Assembly: GCA_023213315.1 (NCBI GenBank)
Contig: JAKCPI010015310.1
Coordinates: 1 to 64,000 of the forward strand
Source: Euborellia annulipes
Lineage: Eukaryota > Arthropoda > Insecta > Dermaptera > Anisolabididae
Direction: 5' to 3'
Length of the DNA stretch: 64,000 nucleotides
This document shows positions 44,455 to 54,460 of the stretch, piece by piece. Made by a program: the position numbers and the translations under genes. The stretch's first letter is position 1; each line of letters opens with the position of its first letter. The notes beneath the pieces were generated by a model. It searched no databases. It saw nothing but the letters and a program-made list of their open reading frames with translations, and was not told where the DNA came from.

Positions 44455-44530
44455 GCGAGCAAGGGGGGTCCAGGGGGCGCAGCCCCGGCTAGACACTAAA
44501 GCCCCGCCTTCGGCGGGGCTTTCCGTCTAG
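44455..44530 (+). terminator. Helitron 3' terminal hairpins
   Basis: GCGAGCAAGGGGGGTCCAGG, GGGCGCAGCCCC, then CTAGACACTAAAGCCCCGCC-TTC-GGCGGGGCTTTCCGTCTAG (44489-44530, itself a large palindrome). Related GC-rich sequence (GGCGAGCAAGGGGATCCAGG) occurs in the right arm of both F1 foldbacks (3978-4012, 23818-23852). Confidence 0.75.
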
Positions 44531-44683
44531 TCTGATATATAAAATTTTCAAATCATTTTGTGCGTGACGTTTTTTTATCAAATCACCTTGAAAATAAGAT
44601 TTTATTCAACCTTTAGTAAAAGTTCATCAAGTTATGATACAGGGATCCGAGGTTGTAAAAAAGTCATACCCCTAATGACCATA

Positions 44684-44828
44684 CTCTATTAAATGTTTGG
44701 CAACATTTGAGGTTTCTATTTTATTAAGTCTAAACGTACTGAGGTGTTCTTTAGCCCTGGTTTCTAAATTTCTAGGCGTTTTTCCTATATAGAAGTGGTC
44801 GCAATTTTCACAGTTCATTTTATAAATT
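44684..44828 (-). pseudogene. Penelope-like GIY-YIG endonuclease core
   Basis: The minus strand reads IYKMNCENCDHFYIGKTPRN, LETRAKEHLS and VAKHLIEYGH. The I-Y and Y-I-G blocks, the Cys pair and R..EH are those of Penelope-type endonucleases. It would nick target DNA for priming. Interrupted at the 8-bp target ATGACCAT by element T. Confidence 0.85.
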
Positions 44829-45429
44829 TCACTTTCTTTAAGATTATCTTTTGTAATTAATTAATTTTTTTTTTTTTTTTTGATTAGATTTCCTAAGGTT
44901 GAGTTGTTGTAAAATACTGGTACAATTTCATGTTTTATAAAAAGGCCCTGAATTTTGTAACTTGTTTCTGGAATAAAAGTGATTTTTCTAAACTTTTTGG
45001 TTTCTGTAATTTTAATTTTAGCGTAAATTTTGTCTATGGTAATTTGTTTTTCTTTATTTCTAAAAAGTTTCTTTGTTAATTTTGTAGGGAATCCGTTATT
45101 TTAGGCTATCGTATGTATAATTTGTTTTTCTTTTTCAAAATTTGGTTGGCTCATTGGAATAGTATACAATCTGTAATATCATATTATGTAGGGACGATAA
45201 CTTAACTTTTTCAGGATGGGCTGAGTCAAACGGGATGATTGTGTAGGCATTTTTCCGGTATATGCTAAAATCTAATTTGTTGACTCCTCTTCTAATTGTT
45301 AGATCTAAGAAGTTAGGCTGACAATCTTCTTCTATTTCTAAAGTAAACTGTATGTTTTGATTGACTGAGTGAGTTCAGCAATGTTAAGAATTTGTCTAAT
45401 TGTCTATTGGTACCCCCCAAAGACATAAG
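44829..45429 (-). pseudogene. Penelope-like element, RT thumb and linker (degenerate)
   Basis: The minus strand contains LDKFLTLLNSLSQS and, across frame breaks, NFLDLTIRRGVNKLDFSIYR and KNAYTIIPFDSAHPEKVKLS, matching the linker after the RT core. There are multiple frameshifts and an A-run. Confidence 0.7.
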
Positions 45430-46020
45430 TAGAGACCGGACAAAAAAGCATAAAAAAATGGGAAAAAAGTGCTTAAAAAAGCATAAAAAACTTGAATAAA
45501 AAGTTGTTAAATAAGCATATAAGTTGAAAAAAAGCATCTCATAAGCAATTTTTACTCATACCAATGGCTTATACAATTTTTTTTTTTAATAAACTAAATT
45601 TATTCCGCCCCGCCCTGCGAAAAATTTTGTTTTTACGGAACCAAATTTTTTCACCCTGCAGAAAAAAATTTTTTTACAGGGCTATATTTTTTTCGCACTG
45701 CAGGGTTTTTGGAAAATTTTTTTTTTTTTGGGGGGCGGGCCCCCTGCCCCCCTTATATACGTCCCTGGTGTATGCGTGTGCGAATGGGAAAAAAGTGTTT
45801 TTTAATAAAAAAAAAAAAAGAAAAAAATTATAAATATTCGTAAAATAAGTTAAAATAAGCACGAAAGGGAAAAAAAGCATAAAAACTCAAAAAAAGCAAA
45901 AAAAGCATAAAAAATGCAATCTCAATACACTTAGTTTTTCCTAATTCGTATAGAAATTAAATATCAAATGTTTGCTTATAAAATTGAGCAATAAGCATTT
46001 TGCTTAAAATCCGGTCTCTA
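45430..46020. mobile_element. hAT-type MITE M, copy 2
   Basis: 591 bp. Ends TAGAGACCGG / CCGGTCTCTA with exact 8-bp GACATAAG (45422-45429, 46021-46028). Nearly identical to the reverse complement of 43567-44159; inserted next to the YVDD codons of the Penelope RT. Confidence 0.95.
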
Positions 46021-46200
46021 GACATAAGATATCGTCCACATATCTATACCATCCTAAAACTTTATTAACTAATGGGTTCTTGCCGGATAAAATGCTATTT
46101 TCGAAATGGTCCATGAATATTTCTGCCAGTAAGGGAGAGCTCGGGGATCCCATTGGTAACCCGCCTATTTGTTTGTAAGTTTTCCTGGAAAATGTTCCCT
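46021..46200 (-). pseudogene. Penelope-like reverse transcriptase core
   Basis: The minus strand reads QIGGLPMGSPSSPLLAEIFM, DHFENSIL and GWYRYVDDIL. GxPMGSPxSPxxAxIFM followed by YVDD is characteristic of Penelope-like RTs. The copy begins here, so upstream RT motifs are missing. Confidence 0.85.
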
Positions 46201-46377
46201 TTTCTTTTTCCTTCCCCCACCCTTCAAGCCACTCTGACTACCCCAGTTGAAAAATAATGCGATTCAAGTCTAAATAAACGGGTTCGGGCGGACGGCCATG
46301 CAAATGAAATCGGGCGGGGACGGACCTATAAAAAAAAATAAAAAAAATTTAAAATATTTATTTTTTCCGACATCCGA

Positions 46378-46599
46378 GATTAAATATTTTAAAATAAACA
46401 ATGTATAATTTCAAGGTTATTTTAAATAAAATTATTTTATTTTAAAAATTTCTAGACATTCATTCATTCACTAAACTTCGGGCGGGACCGGATTAAATAT
46501 TTTAAAATAAACAATGTATAATTTCAAGGTTATTTTAAATAAAATTATTTTATTTTAAAAATTTCTAGACATTCATTCATTCACTAAACTTCGGGCGGG
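46378..46599 (+). repeat. Tandem duplication, unit about 113 bp
   Basis: GATTAAATATTTTAAAATAA ... AAACTTCGGGCGGG occurs twice, offset 113 bases, with no visible difference over about 109 bases. Confidence 0.9.
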
Positions 46600-46739
46600 T
46601 ACGGGCGGGTTTGAAAAAATTTCGGGCGGATACGGGCGGGCCTGAAGAATGGTAAAAAATTACGAGCCGGACACGGGCGGGAAGTCAAAAAAAAAATACG
46701 GGCACAGGCCGGTATGGGCCAAAAAAATCGGCCCGTGCA

Positions 46740-47330
46740 CAAAATTTAAAACAAATTAAAATCTGAAACAAAAAAGCAGGAAGGGATAATGCTTAAATAA
46801 ATAATTTAATTATCAACAATACAACAAAATTTAATAATGCCAGTAAGTGTTAAGATGACAATATTGTTTTTTAAACAATGGGGGTCAGAAGTTAGAAATG
46901 AAAGACTTTAAAAAATATTAATTTAACTTATTTATTCATCAGATGGTATCATCTGCAAATTATTTAAGTTCTTTAGAGTTTTTCTAAAAATGGAAACAAA
47001 TTTTATTTTTTTTTTGTTTGTTTGAAGAGTTTCTTTCAATTTTCGGCTAAATTTTTTGAATGGTAAGAGATATCTTTAATCTCATATTTTTCTATTCTTC
47101 TACATTAAATTTGGAAAAAAATGAGCCACATTACAGTATTCTCAGACATGGTTTAGTATACTATCTATTCGTCAAACACGAGACAAACTTTTAAATAGCT
47201 ATTTTTTTTCCGATATATTTGTTTACAATTTTAGCTATATCTTTTTAATGGTAAAAGATATCTTATATCCAAAGGTTTTCACATTCTAGATTAAACTTTG
47301 TAAAAAATGAATACTATTTCATTTAATTCA
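46740..47330 (+). other. AT-rich interior of the CGGGCGG element
   Basis: No ORF or repeat recognised. Confidence 0.5.
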
Positions 47331-47939
47331 GACATTGTTTAGGGTATTTAAAACTCAGCCCGGAAATTTTTCAAACCCGACGAAAATTTAGTGAATGAAT
47401 GAATGAATGAATGTCTAGCAATTTTTAAATAAAATAATTTTATTTAAAATAACCCTGAATCATACATTGTATAAAATAAAAGATGTAACAAGTAAGGAAT
47501 TCATTTAGTTCTAAAACTCCCCGTAATTACGCTCTCGAGGGCAGCACCTTACGCTGCCGCCGCCACTAGACTCAAAACTACCCCCTCCTCGCTACGACAC
47601 TCTCAAGGAACGAGCAAGTTGGACTTTAGTTCCAATGCGCTCCGTAATCAAAATTCTGGGGGCAGCACTGGTACCAGTGCCAGCATCTCCCACTCTACTT
47701 ACAAGCTACGCCCTGGGCCAATAGGAGCACAACCCCCACTACGACTCTCATCCCCTCTTCGAGTTGCTCCTGTCTTAGGGCTATAAAAGGGCCATTCCCA
47801 CCCCATAGCGCCAGTCTTTCTTTTCTGGAGAATCGTCGCCAGTGACACTGGGCTAAACCGGGATACTCCCGCATAAGCCAGATTTTTGGTCACGTGGCGA
47901 GTACGCGCTCCTTGCCGTACTAGTCTCCAGTCTCCCGGG

Positions 47940-49526
47940 CAGGGCTTGGCAACTCCCATGTTAGAAGTTGTAAGAGCAATTTGAGGCGCCGGTGGCGATC
48001 CCCGTGGGATGATATTTAAGCTCAAACCATTGCGCATCCTTGTGCGCATTCGCTACCCCCACTATTCATAATAAAGGCCGAAAAAATATTACAAATACAT
48101 TTCATTGAAATACTCAATTTTTAAAAGTTCAGATAAATTTACTTTACAAAATATAAAATAAAAATGGAGGATGATATTAAAAATTAATTTATTGAAAACA
48201 AATAATATTGTAGGTACCAGCTTAAAAAAATTTATTATTTTTACGATTTGTTCCGCAAGAATTAGTTTTGGGTTTTCCTTTTAAACTTTAATATATCAAG
48301 TAAAGACAATTGAGTATTAAATTGAAATGTTTTGAAATACTTTGCCAACCAAGTTCTTAATTCTAAATATAATTTTATTGGGAAAAAAGAAATTGTGATG
48401 TCTTAAATAAAAAGAATTGTTAAAAAAACAATATATTTATTAAATAAATAAAAAATAATACAATATATATGAAAGTACAAATATATATATATAAATATAT
48501 TCTGCAAGAGCACAAACAATTTATATAAATTCACTCACACCAAAATTGGGACGGAATCATGGGAAAACAAACCTAATGATAAGTTAAATAAAAAGAATTG
48601 TTAAATAAAAAACGAATAAAAAATAATAAAATTTATCTAATAAAAATTAAAAAACAACAAATGAAACAAAACAAAGTTAAATGAAAAAAAAAAAATTAGA
48701 AATGTTTATTTAAAGTTTAAATTAGTATGTATGCCCTTTAACAATCAACATGCTCATGCATTTCCATCGAAAGAAATAAAAAAAAATAAAAATTATCAGA
48801 ATTTTGCGCAACCACGAGACCAGGAGTAAACGTCGCATTAGCCATCCCGACATTCGCCTTAAGCTGTTAAGGAAAACCTGGCCAAAACCTTAACAAGGAT
48901 GTGTAAAAATTGTTACAAGAGGTAGAAGTGCAAGAGGAAATAAAAATAATAGAAAGAGGCTATACAGAAAATTAAAGCAATAGCAAGGGAATATTAAATC
49001 AATACAAAAATATAGGGTAAGAGAAAGTAACAATAACAAAGCAATGCAATAACAAAGCAAAACAAACAAAAACAAAGCATTGCAATAGCAAAGCAAAACA
49101 AACACAAAAACAAAGCAATGCAATAGCAAAGCAAAACAAACACAAAAACAAAGCAATGCAATAGCAAAGCAAAAACAAACACTTAGCTTTATTTATATGC
49201 TGAGATAATATTTTTCCCTTTGCTGGTGAAATTTCAGGCCAATTTACTATGATAATTTAAAAATAACAAGAGAAGAACTTAAATCTGACTTCGTGTAATT
49301 TTTAAACTGAATCTGAGATCTGAGTCATCTGGTGTCATCTGGCAAGCATGGCAAGTGAAATCAGCTGATTGCTGAGGCAAGGTTTAAAAAAGACATGAAA
49401 TTTCGTTAAAAAAATATGAGGTTAAGTAGATGGCACCCGTATCGCCTAGACAGTGGCGCTGTGCCTGGGATGATAATTGAAACATTTTGCTCTTAACATA
49501 TTCCCTATAGGAGTTGCCAGGGCCTG
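47940..49526. mobile_element. hAT-type element inside the solo LTR
   Basis: Inverted ends CAGGGCTTGGCAACTCC / GGAGTTGCCAGGGCCTG with exact 8-bp CTCCCGGG (47932-47939, 49527-49534). 1587 bp, AT-rich interior, no transposase seen. It contains a tandem repeat at 49027-49180. Confidence 0.9.
49027..49180. repeat. 41-bp tandem repeat, about 3.5 units
   Basis: Units of AACAAAGCAATGCAATAGCA AAGCAAAACAAACACAAA type. They create spurious Cys/Leu/Phe-rich open frames on the minus strand. Confidence 0.85.
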
Positions 49527-50512
49527 CTCCCGGGCGAGTACGCGCTCCTTGCCGTACAAGCTGTCACCCTCCCGGCGAATACGCGCTACATGCCGTACCA
49601 ACCTTCATCCTCCGGGGCTAAAGCCCGCTCTCGTGCCGTCTTAGTCTTACCCCCCTCCCCCCTCTCCTAAGCTGCTAGTGCGCTACGTGCCACTTCAGCT
49701 CTCCGCCGCGCACCAGTGCCAACGCAGAAGATATCCGAGACCTCCGCGCGTTAGAGAAGATTCCCGTGCGTTATTTCCGCGCGTTAGAGAAGATTCCCGT
49801 GCGTTATTTCCGCGCGTTAGAGAAGATTTCCGTGCCTTAGAGAAGACCTCCGCGCATTCTTCCTTACTGAAGATATCCGTGAGTCTCGAATCCTGTTGAT
49901 CGAAGATATCCAGAGTGTCTCAAGAATTCCGGACAATCATTTATCTTTGTATATATCATTTTGTGTTTCTTGAATCAATAAATAGTTTTGTTAATATATT
50001 CAAATTTGGTTCTCTTGACCTTGAACCCCTTTATCTCCCTTTCCCTGAGATAATATTGTGAGTCCAGAAAAAGGATCCCCTTCCCTTTTTCATCTCCCCC
50101 TTACAAAGATAAATTTTCTTTTATTTAATAAAAAGTTTTAAATAATACATCAAATAAAAAAAAAAATTATTTAAAAATATTTAATTTTTTTTTACATATT
50201 TAAATTTATAATAAAAAATAAACTTTTTCAGAAATCAGAAAAAGAAATATTTTAAAATTGTTGATTTTTTTTTAATAGGTCCCTGCCCGCCTGATTTCAT
50301 TTGCATGCCCGTCCGCCAGAATCAGTTTTAGATTTAGACTTGCTACCCGCCCGTAATTTTTTCATGGCCTTCAAAACCCACAGGACGGGCAGGGCGAATA
50401 CTCAAATTTTAAACTTGATTCAGTGTATTTTCATTTAGGCAAAATTCATATGGGCTTTAAAATTAAGGAGGAAAACTATTGATCACGTCCCGAGACGCCG
50501 CCCGCCAGGGCC

Positions 50513-50553
50513 AAGTTGAGATGGGCGCGGCGAGGCCGCGCCTTTCTCAACTT
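50513..50553. repeat. GC-rich hairpin
   Basis: AAGTTGAGA-tgg-GCGCGGC-gag-GCCGCGC-cttt-CTCAACTT. A two-tier stem in AT-rich DNA, followed by (TA)n. It may be a transposon end of the Helitron kind, though no CTAG terminus follows. Confidence 0.75.
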
Positions 50554-50584
50554 GTATATATATATATGGCGTTTAAAACCCGGC

Positions 50585-50955
50585 CAGAAAGTATTGGTTT
50601 CATGTCAAAAATTCGATATGGTCTGTAGACAGTACACACAGACCTGTACAGTACGTGTTCACTTTAAAGCATGATGGAATTGAGTTGATGGAAAAAAGTA
50701 CATCAATATACTACAGGGGACTGTGCATTGAGGGGTTTGAAGTTCATTTAAATGAATATTACTAATTTATATTAGGCTACAATATAAGCAATTGGATCCA
50801 AGAATAGCTAATATATTGTCTTTACTAATTCTTATTATTCAGTAATAATAAGATGTTTTATATAAAATGTGCCTAGGATTGCGATTTTCCAATTAGTAGA
50901 GAAACTTTCATATACTTATATTAACATATACGTTTAGGTAAAAGAAAGTAAAAAG
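50585..50955 (+). repeat. R-family repeat, degenerate copy
   Basis: GAAAGTATTGGTTTCATGTC AAAAATTCGA at the left end and GTTTAGGTAAAAGAAAGT at the right end; internal matches are weak. Confidence 0.55.
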
Positions 50956-51145
50956 TACTAGCAAAGATTTTTTTTTTATTTTAACTGAAAATTAAGCTAT
51001 ATTGGTTTATAAGCTTATTTAAAAATTTCCCTTATTATTCTTCCAACTTATTATTCCAATTATACATTTTTTGAAAAATTTTAAATAAAATTCTAAAAGT
51101 GACTGTTTTTGTAAAAGTATTAAAATTTTTTTTATTATTATTTAG

Positions 51146-51335
51146 GTGAATATGCCGACTGACAGCTTCGAATCCCCGCTTACACTGGCCGCGTGTGGAG
51201 GTCATGTCGATTTAGCTATGCTCTTAATCGAACGAGGTGCAAATATCGAAGAAGTTAATGACGAAGGCTATACTCCTTTAATGGAAGCAGCTCGAGAGGG
51301 TCATGAAGAAATGGTAGCTCTACTACTCACACAAG
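51146..51335 (+). CDS. mask: mask exon 9 (ankyrin repeats)
   Basis: Acceptor TTATTTAG, donor GTATCA. 63 codons plus one base: VNMPTDSFESPLTLAACGGH, VDLAMLLIERGANIEEVNDE, GYTPLMEAAREGHEEMVALL. Near identical to Mask/ANKHD1 over two repeats. Phase 1 donor, matching exon 10. Confidence 0.97.
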
Positions 51336-51519
51336 GTATCAAGTCGTTGTAATAAACAAACAGATATCTGGTAGTTCTTGTTTATCTGGCTTGCTCAATT
51401 TAACCTAAGAATTCAATAAAAAAATTTTCCCCAAATATAATTTAATTGAGGAAGAGGTCATTTTATCGCTTTTCGTTGATGAAGGTTTTCTTTTTATTTG
51501 TTCAAGACCTTTTTCGGCA

Positions 51520-51662
51520 TAAGTCCATTTAAGGTCCTGGGTTCGCTTCCCGTCCCAAGCGAGAAAAATTTATTTCATTTGAATTGGCTACCAATCATTT
51601 GAAATAAATAGGGTTGGGGTCTACAGGAGAAAGGGCTCTCTTGAAAAAAGAAAAAAAAAACA
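51520..51662 (+). mobile_element. tRNA-SINE fragment (B box and tail)
   Basis: GGTCCTGGGTTCGCTTCCCG is a pol III B box. It is followed by CAATCATTTGAAATAAATAG, also seen at 17868-17890, and an A-rich tail. The A-box part is missing. Confidence 0.6.
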
Positions 51663-51730
51663 TTCTTGCGCTAATAACACTGTGCTACAAGAAAAAAAGC
51701 CCCGAGAAAATTCCTTCAGATTCTTAAGTA

Positions 51731-54276
51731 AGTATATTAGGTCGGACATCAGGTGTAGGGTCGTCTTGTCCTCCACTGACCTGATCATTGAGTATCTCTT
51801 CATGGAACTCAATTTTGGCGCTTCGTCTGTTCTCATCGGTGTGATTTACCGCCCTCCAGCACCCCACTCTGATGTCCTTGATCTTGAGGAAGCTGTGGGA
51901 TCTATTCTTTCACGATGTGAACATAACATAATTATGGGTGATTTCAACATAAATCTGCTGAATTCAGAAAATACCTCACGTAGCCGCCTCACCTCCTTTA
52001 CGAACTCCCTAGGGCTCACCATCCTCTCGTCCGGTCCTACACACTTTCCGCCCCATCATCCACCCTCGCTGCTCGACCTGTGCTGTGTTCGGGACCCATC
52101 TCATGTCAGAGGCTTTACAACTCTTGATGTCCCCGGGGTATCGTCGCACTCTATGTTACTCTGTTCGTATGAGATCAGGCACCCGAGATATAAGACCAAA
52201 TACATTGAAGTACGAAATTTGACTGGTATTCCCAGAGAAATGGCCCTATATAGGGCTGCAAGTGTTCCCTGGGAACAAATTTTTTGGCATGCGGACCCCA
52301 ATCGTATGGTGTCAGAATTTAACGCCTTAATTCTAGGTATCTTGGACGAGTTTGCCCCTAAGCGTAGAGTCAGAGTGAGGGAGGGTGGTGCTAAGTGGTA
52401 CAGCCCGGAGATCGCAAGGTCCATAAGAGCTAGAGATGCAGCTTTTGCAAGATGGAGACTTTCAAGATCCTCCTCTGATCATGAAACCTTTATAACCCTC
52501 AGAAATAAAACCAAATCAATGGTTAGGCAAGCTAAGAGAAGAGCAATAGTGGCGGACTTGCGCCCTGAAGTGCCCCTTCGTGCTCTCTGGCGTAATTTGA
52601 GGAGCCATGGGCTGGCGAGTGCTAGCACAAATAGACCAATGGTCGATCTTGATGAGCTTAACCACCATTTTGCGGGCTCTGACCCGGGTTTGCCTTATCC
52701 TCCTGACTGCCTTGGGGAAAACCTTTCGGTTGGTTTTTATTTTTCGTGTATTTCTGTTAATGAAGTTTATCGAGCACTAACTAGATTGAAGTCCAAGGCT
52801 GTCGCGAATGATGAGATCCCACTTGATTTTATTCTTTTGCTACTCCCTGTCATTCTCCCTGTCATTACAGAAATCTTCAATTACCTAATAACTACCTCAT
52901 CCTTCCCTTCTTGCTGGAAGTCCGCCAGGGTCACTCCAATCCCTAAAAATCGCAGTCCGCATGCTTGTGCCGATTATAGACCGATTAGCGTTCTGCCGGT
53001 TCTCTCAAAGGCTTTTGAGCACGTAATTAATACTCAAATGCTAAAACACCTCCAAGATATTAATTTTCTTGTTCCGTTCCAATCAGGATTCAGGACCAAT
53101 TATAATTGTGCTTCCGCGGTTCTCAAAGTCACGGATGACTGTCGAGGCTTTATCGAGGGGGACGGGGCTGCGATTCTTGCCTTGTTGGATTTTAAAAACG
53201 CTTTTGGTTCTGTTGATCATAGCTTACTCATTGACAAGCTTCATAGATTGGGCGGTTTCTCGGGATCCGCCTGTAGACTTGTATATGATTACCTTAGAGG
53301 CAGGAGCCAATACGTTGTGGTGGATGGGGAGAAGTCCTCTCTCAGGGATTTGTTGAGAGGGGTACCTCAGGGTGGTGTTTTGTCGCCCTTGCTCTTCTCA
53401 ATATTTATTAACGATCTACCCGGGGTTCTTCATCACTCTAGATACCATCTGTTTGCCGATGATCTTCAAATATATCTTGGGGCTGATAGATCTGATCCGG
53501 GGACAGCGGTGGGGAAGATTAATGATGATATAAAACGCATCGAAATATGGACTATAGCTAACGGGCTTGAGCTTAACCCTGTGAAATCGCAGGTTATTTG
53601 GATTGCCGCAAGACGTTCTCAAATTTCTTTGCCCTCCGTCATCGTGGGTGGTTCAGTGGTCCCCTATTCGGACACGGTCAGGGATCTGGGGATCATTATA
53701 AATAATAATCTGACATGGGGTGACCATGCCACTTTGGTCTGTCGGAGAGTGTATGGCACTCTCCATCCACTAAGAAGGCTGATGAGTGTGACCCCCCAAT
53801 GGCTGAGGCGTAGGCTGGTGATTGCCCTGGTGCTCCCCCATTTTCTGTATGGGGACGTGGTTTTCTATAATATTGACAGCTTATCTGCACAGAGGCTCCG
53901 GGTAGCTTTCAATAACTGTGTCAGGTATATATATGACCTAAGACCTAGAGACCACGTCTCCCATCTTGTTGGGGGGATCTTGGGTGGTGATTGGGATTCT
54001 TACAGGAGATTTAGATATGCGACCTTCATCTACAATGTTATCTGTACGCGCCTCCCACCCTATATTTACGATATTCTGTCTCCCGGCACTTCCACCAGGG
54101 CACGGGGTTTGGATTGCCCGAGACATACATCGGGCCTTATGTCACGATCTTTCGCTGTTACTAGCAGCAGAGTTTGGAATGCCCTCCCCCTGCATGTCCG
54201 TGGAGCTTCCAATTTCAGAACCTTCCGTTCCCTGCTATCCGTCCATCTGGGGGTGAGAGATTCTGGGAGATTTTGA
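51731..54276 (+). CDS. LINE ORF2: partial endonuclease plus reverse transcriptase
   Basis: About 848 codons open from the truncation point. Endonuclease remnants: IGVIYRPP, NIIMGDFNINLLN, PPSLLDLCCV, PGVSSHSM (the usual SxHD aspartate is replaced). RT: DYRPISVLPVLSKAFEHVI, motif A LLDFKNAFGSVDHSLL, GVPQGGVLSPLLFSIFIND, catalytic YHLFADDLQIYL, and C-terminal SSRVWNALPLHV. Motif A has G where AFDSVDH is usual. The open frame runs upstream to an ATG at 51682 inside foldback sequence, so those first 16 codons are not LINE. Related to but distinct from the LINE at 33906. Confidence 0.88.
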
Positions 54277-54460
54277 GAGACAGATATGGCCTCGTTTTTG
54301 ATCGGAAACTTGGTCACCTGATTCCTGCCCAACACTGTCGCGAGTCGAATGATCGATGGATATAAGTGGGTGCTTAATAAATGTATGACAAATTTACTGT
54401 GTACACTATGAGGGGCAACCTGCCCTATGTACATGTTTGAATAAATAAATAAATAAATAA
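51731..54460 (+). mobile_element. Non-LTR retrotransposon, 5'-truncated, long intact ORF
   Basis: LINE inserted in the F2 arm (uninterrupted F2 reads CTTAAGTAAAATGACCTCC). The 5' end is truncated within the endonuclease domain. The 3' end is an (AAAT)n tail at 54434-54460. Confidence 0.88.

Larger units (their letters stand above)
43554..44530 (+). mobile_element. Small non-autonomous Helitron with a MITE inside
   Basis: Starts A|TCATACTTATATATAAAAGG (split by the MITE) and ends TTTCCGTCTAG|T after the hairpin AGCCCCGCC-TTC-GGCGGGGCT. The second copy of element T keeps the empty site (GGCAAAAATCTGATAAATAA at about 60284-60303), which confirms insertion exactly between A and T without duplication. 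Without the MITE and its duplication it is about 376 bp. An internal A|TCTCTACATATAAAAATG at 44397 could be a second 5' end. Confidence 0.85.
42288..44675. mobile_element. hAT-type element T, copy 1
   Basis: Ends TAGGGCTATGACTTT / AAAAAAGTCATACCCCTA, flanked by exact 8-bp ATGACCAT (42280-42287, 44676-44683). It is inserted in the Penelope-like endonuclease. A second copy spans 58384-60435. It carries degenerate coding sequence and a Helitron. Confidence 0.88.
41965..46260 (-). mobile_element. Penelope-like element, degenerate, with nested transposons
   Basis: The minus strand encodes part of a reverse transcriptase and a C-terminal GIY-YIG endonuclease, the combination specific to Penelope-like elements. 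Matching sequences (GTAGTCAGAGTGGCT, GGAACATTTTCCAGGAAAA) lie at both edges in opposite orientation, which fits the terminal repeats of these elements. It is split by a hAT-type element (42288-44675) and a MITE (45430-46020). The RT is truncated at its 5' side, and frames are broken. Confidence 0.8.
47484..50105 (+). repeat. Solo LTR of a gypsy-like element, split by a hAT element
   Basis: Starts TGTAACAAGTAAGG and ends CTCCCCCTTACA, with 4-bp flanks AAGA (47480-47483, 50106-50109). It contains a TATA box (GGGCTATAAAAGGGCC, 47778-47793) and a late AATAAATAG polyadenylation signal (about 49976). Tandem GCGAGTACGCGCTCCTTGCC and GATTCCCGTGCGTTATTTCC units also occur. Without the 1.6 kb insert it is about 1.03 kb. 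No internal retroviral coding is adjacent, hence a solo LTR. The short TGTAA/TTACA ends suit gypsy-type elements. Confidence 0.75.
46265..50430. mobile_element. Inverted-repeat element with CGGGCGG motifs, interrupted
   Basis: GGCGGACGGCCATGCAAATG / AAATC.GGCGGG..GGACCTAT near the left end recurs inverted at 50270-50345, with further GGGCGGG-rich sequence. A block with TCTAGACATTCATTCATTCA is directly duplicated (46378-46486 and 46491-46599) and recurs inverted before 47480. A solo LTR is inserted at 47484. Exact ends and target duplication are uncertain. Confidence 0.55.

Noticed and set aside
47699..48049. 116-codon minus-strand ORF in the solo LTR
   Set aside because: It crosses the junction between the LTR and the inserted hAT element, so it is a chance frame in GC-rich DNA.
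49000..49180. Cys/Leu/Phe-rich membrane-like ORFs
   Set aside because: Encoded by the complement of a 41-bp AC-rich tandem repeat; low complexity only.
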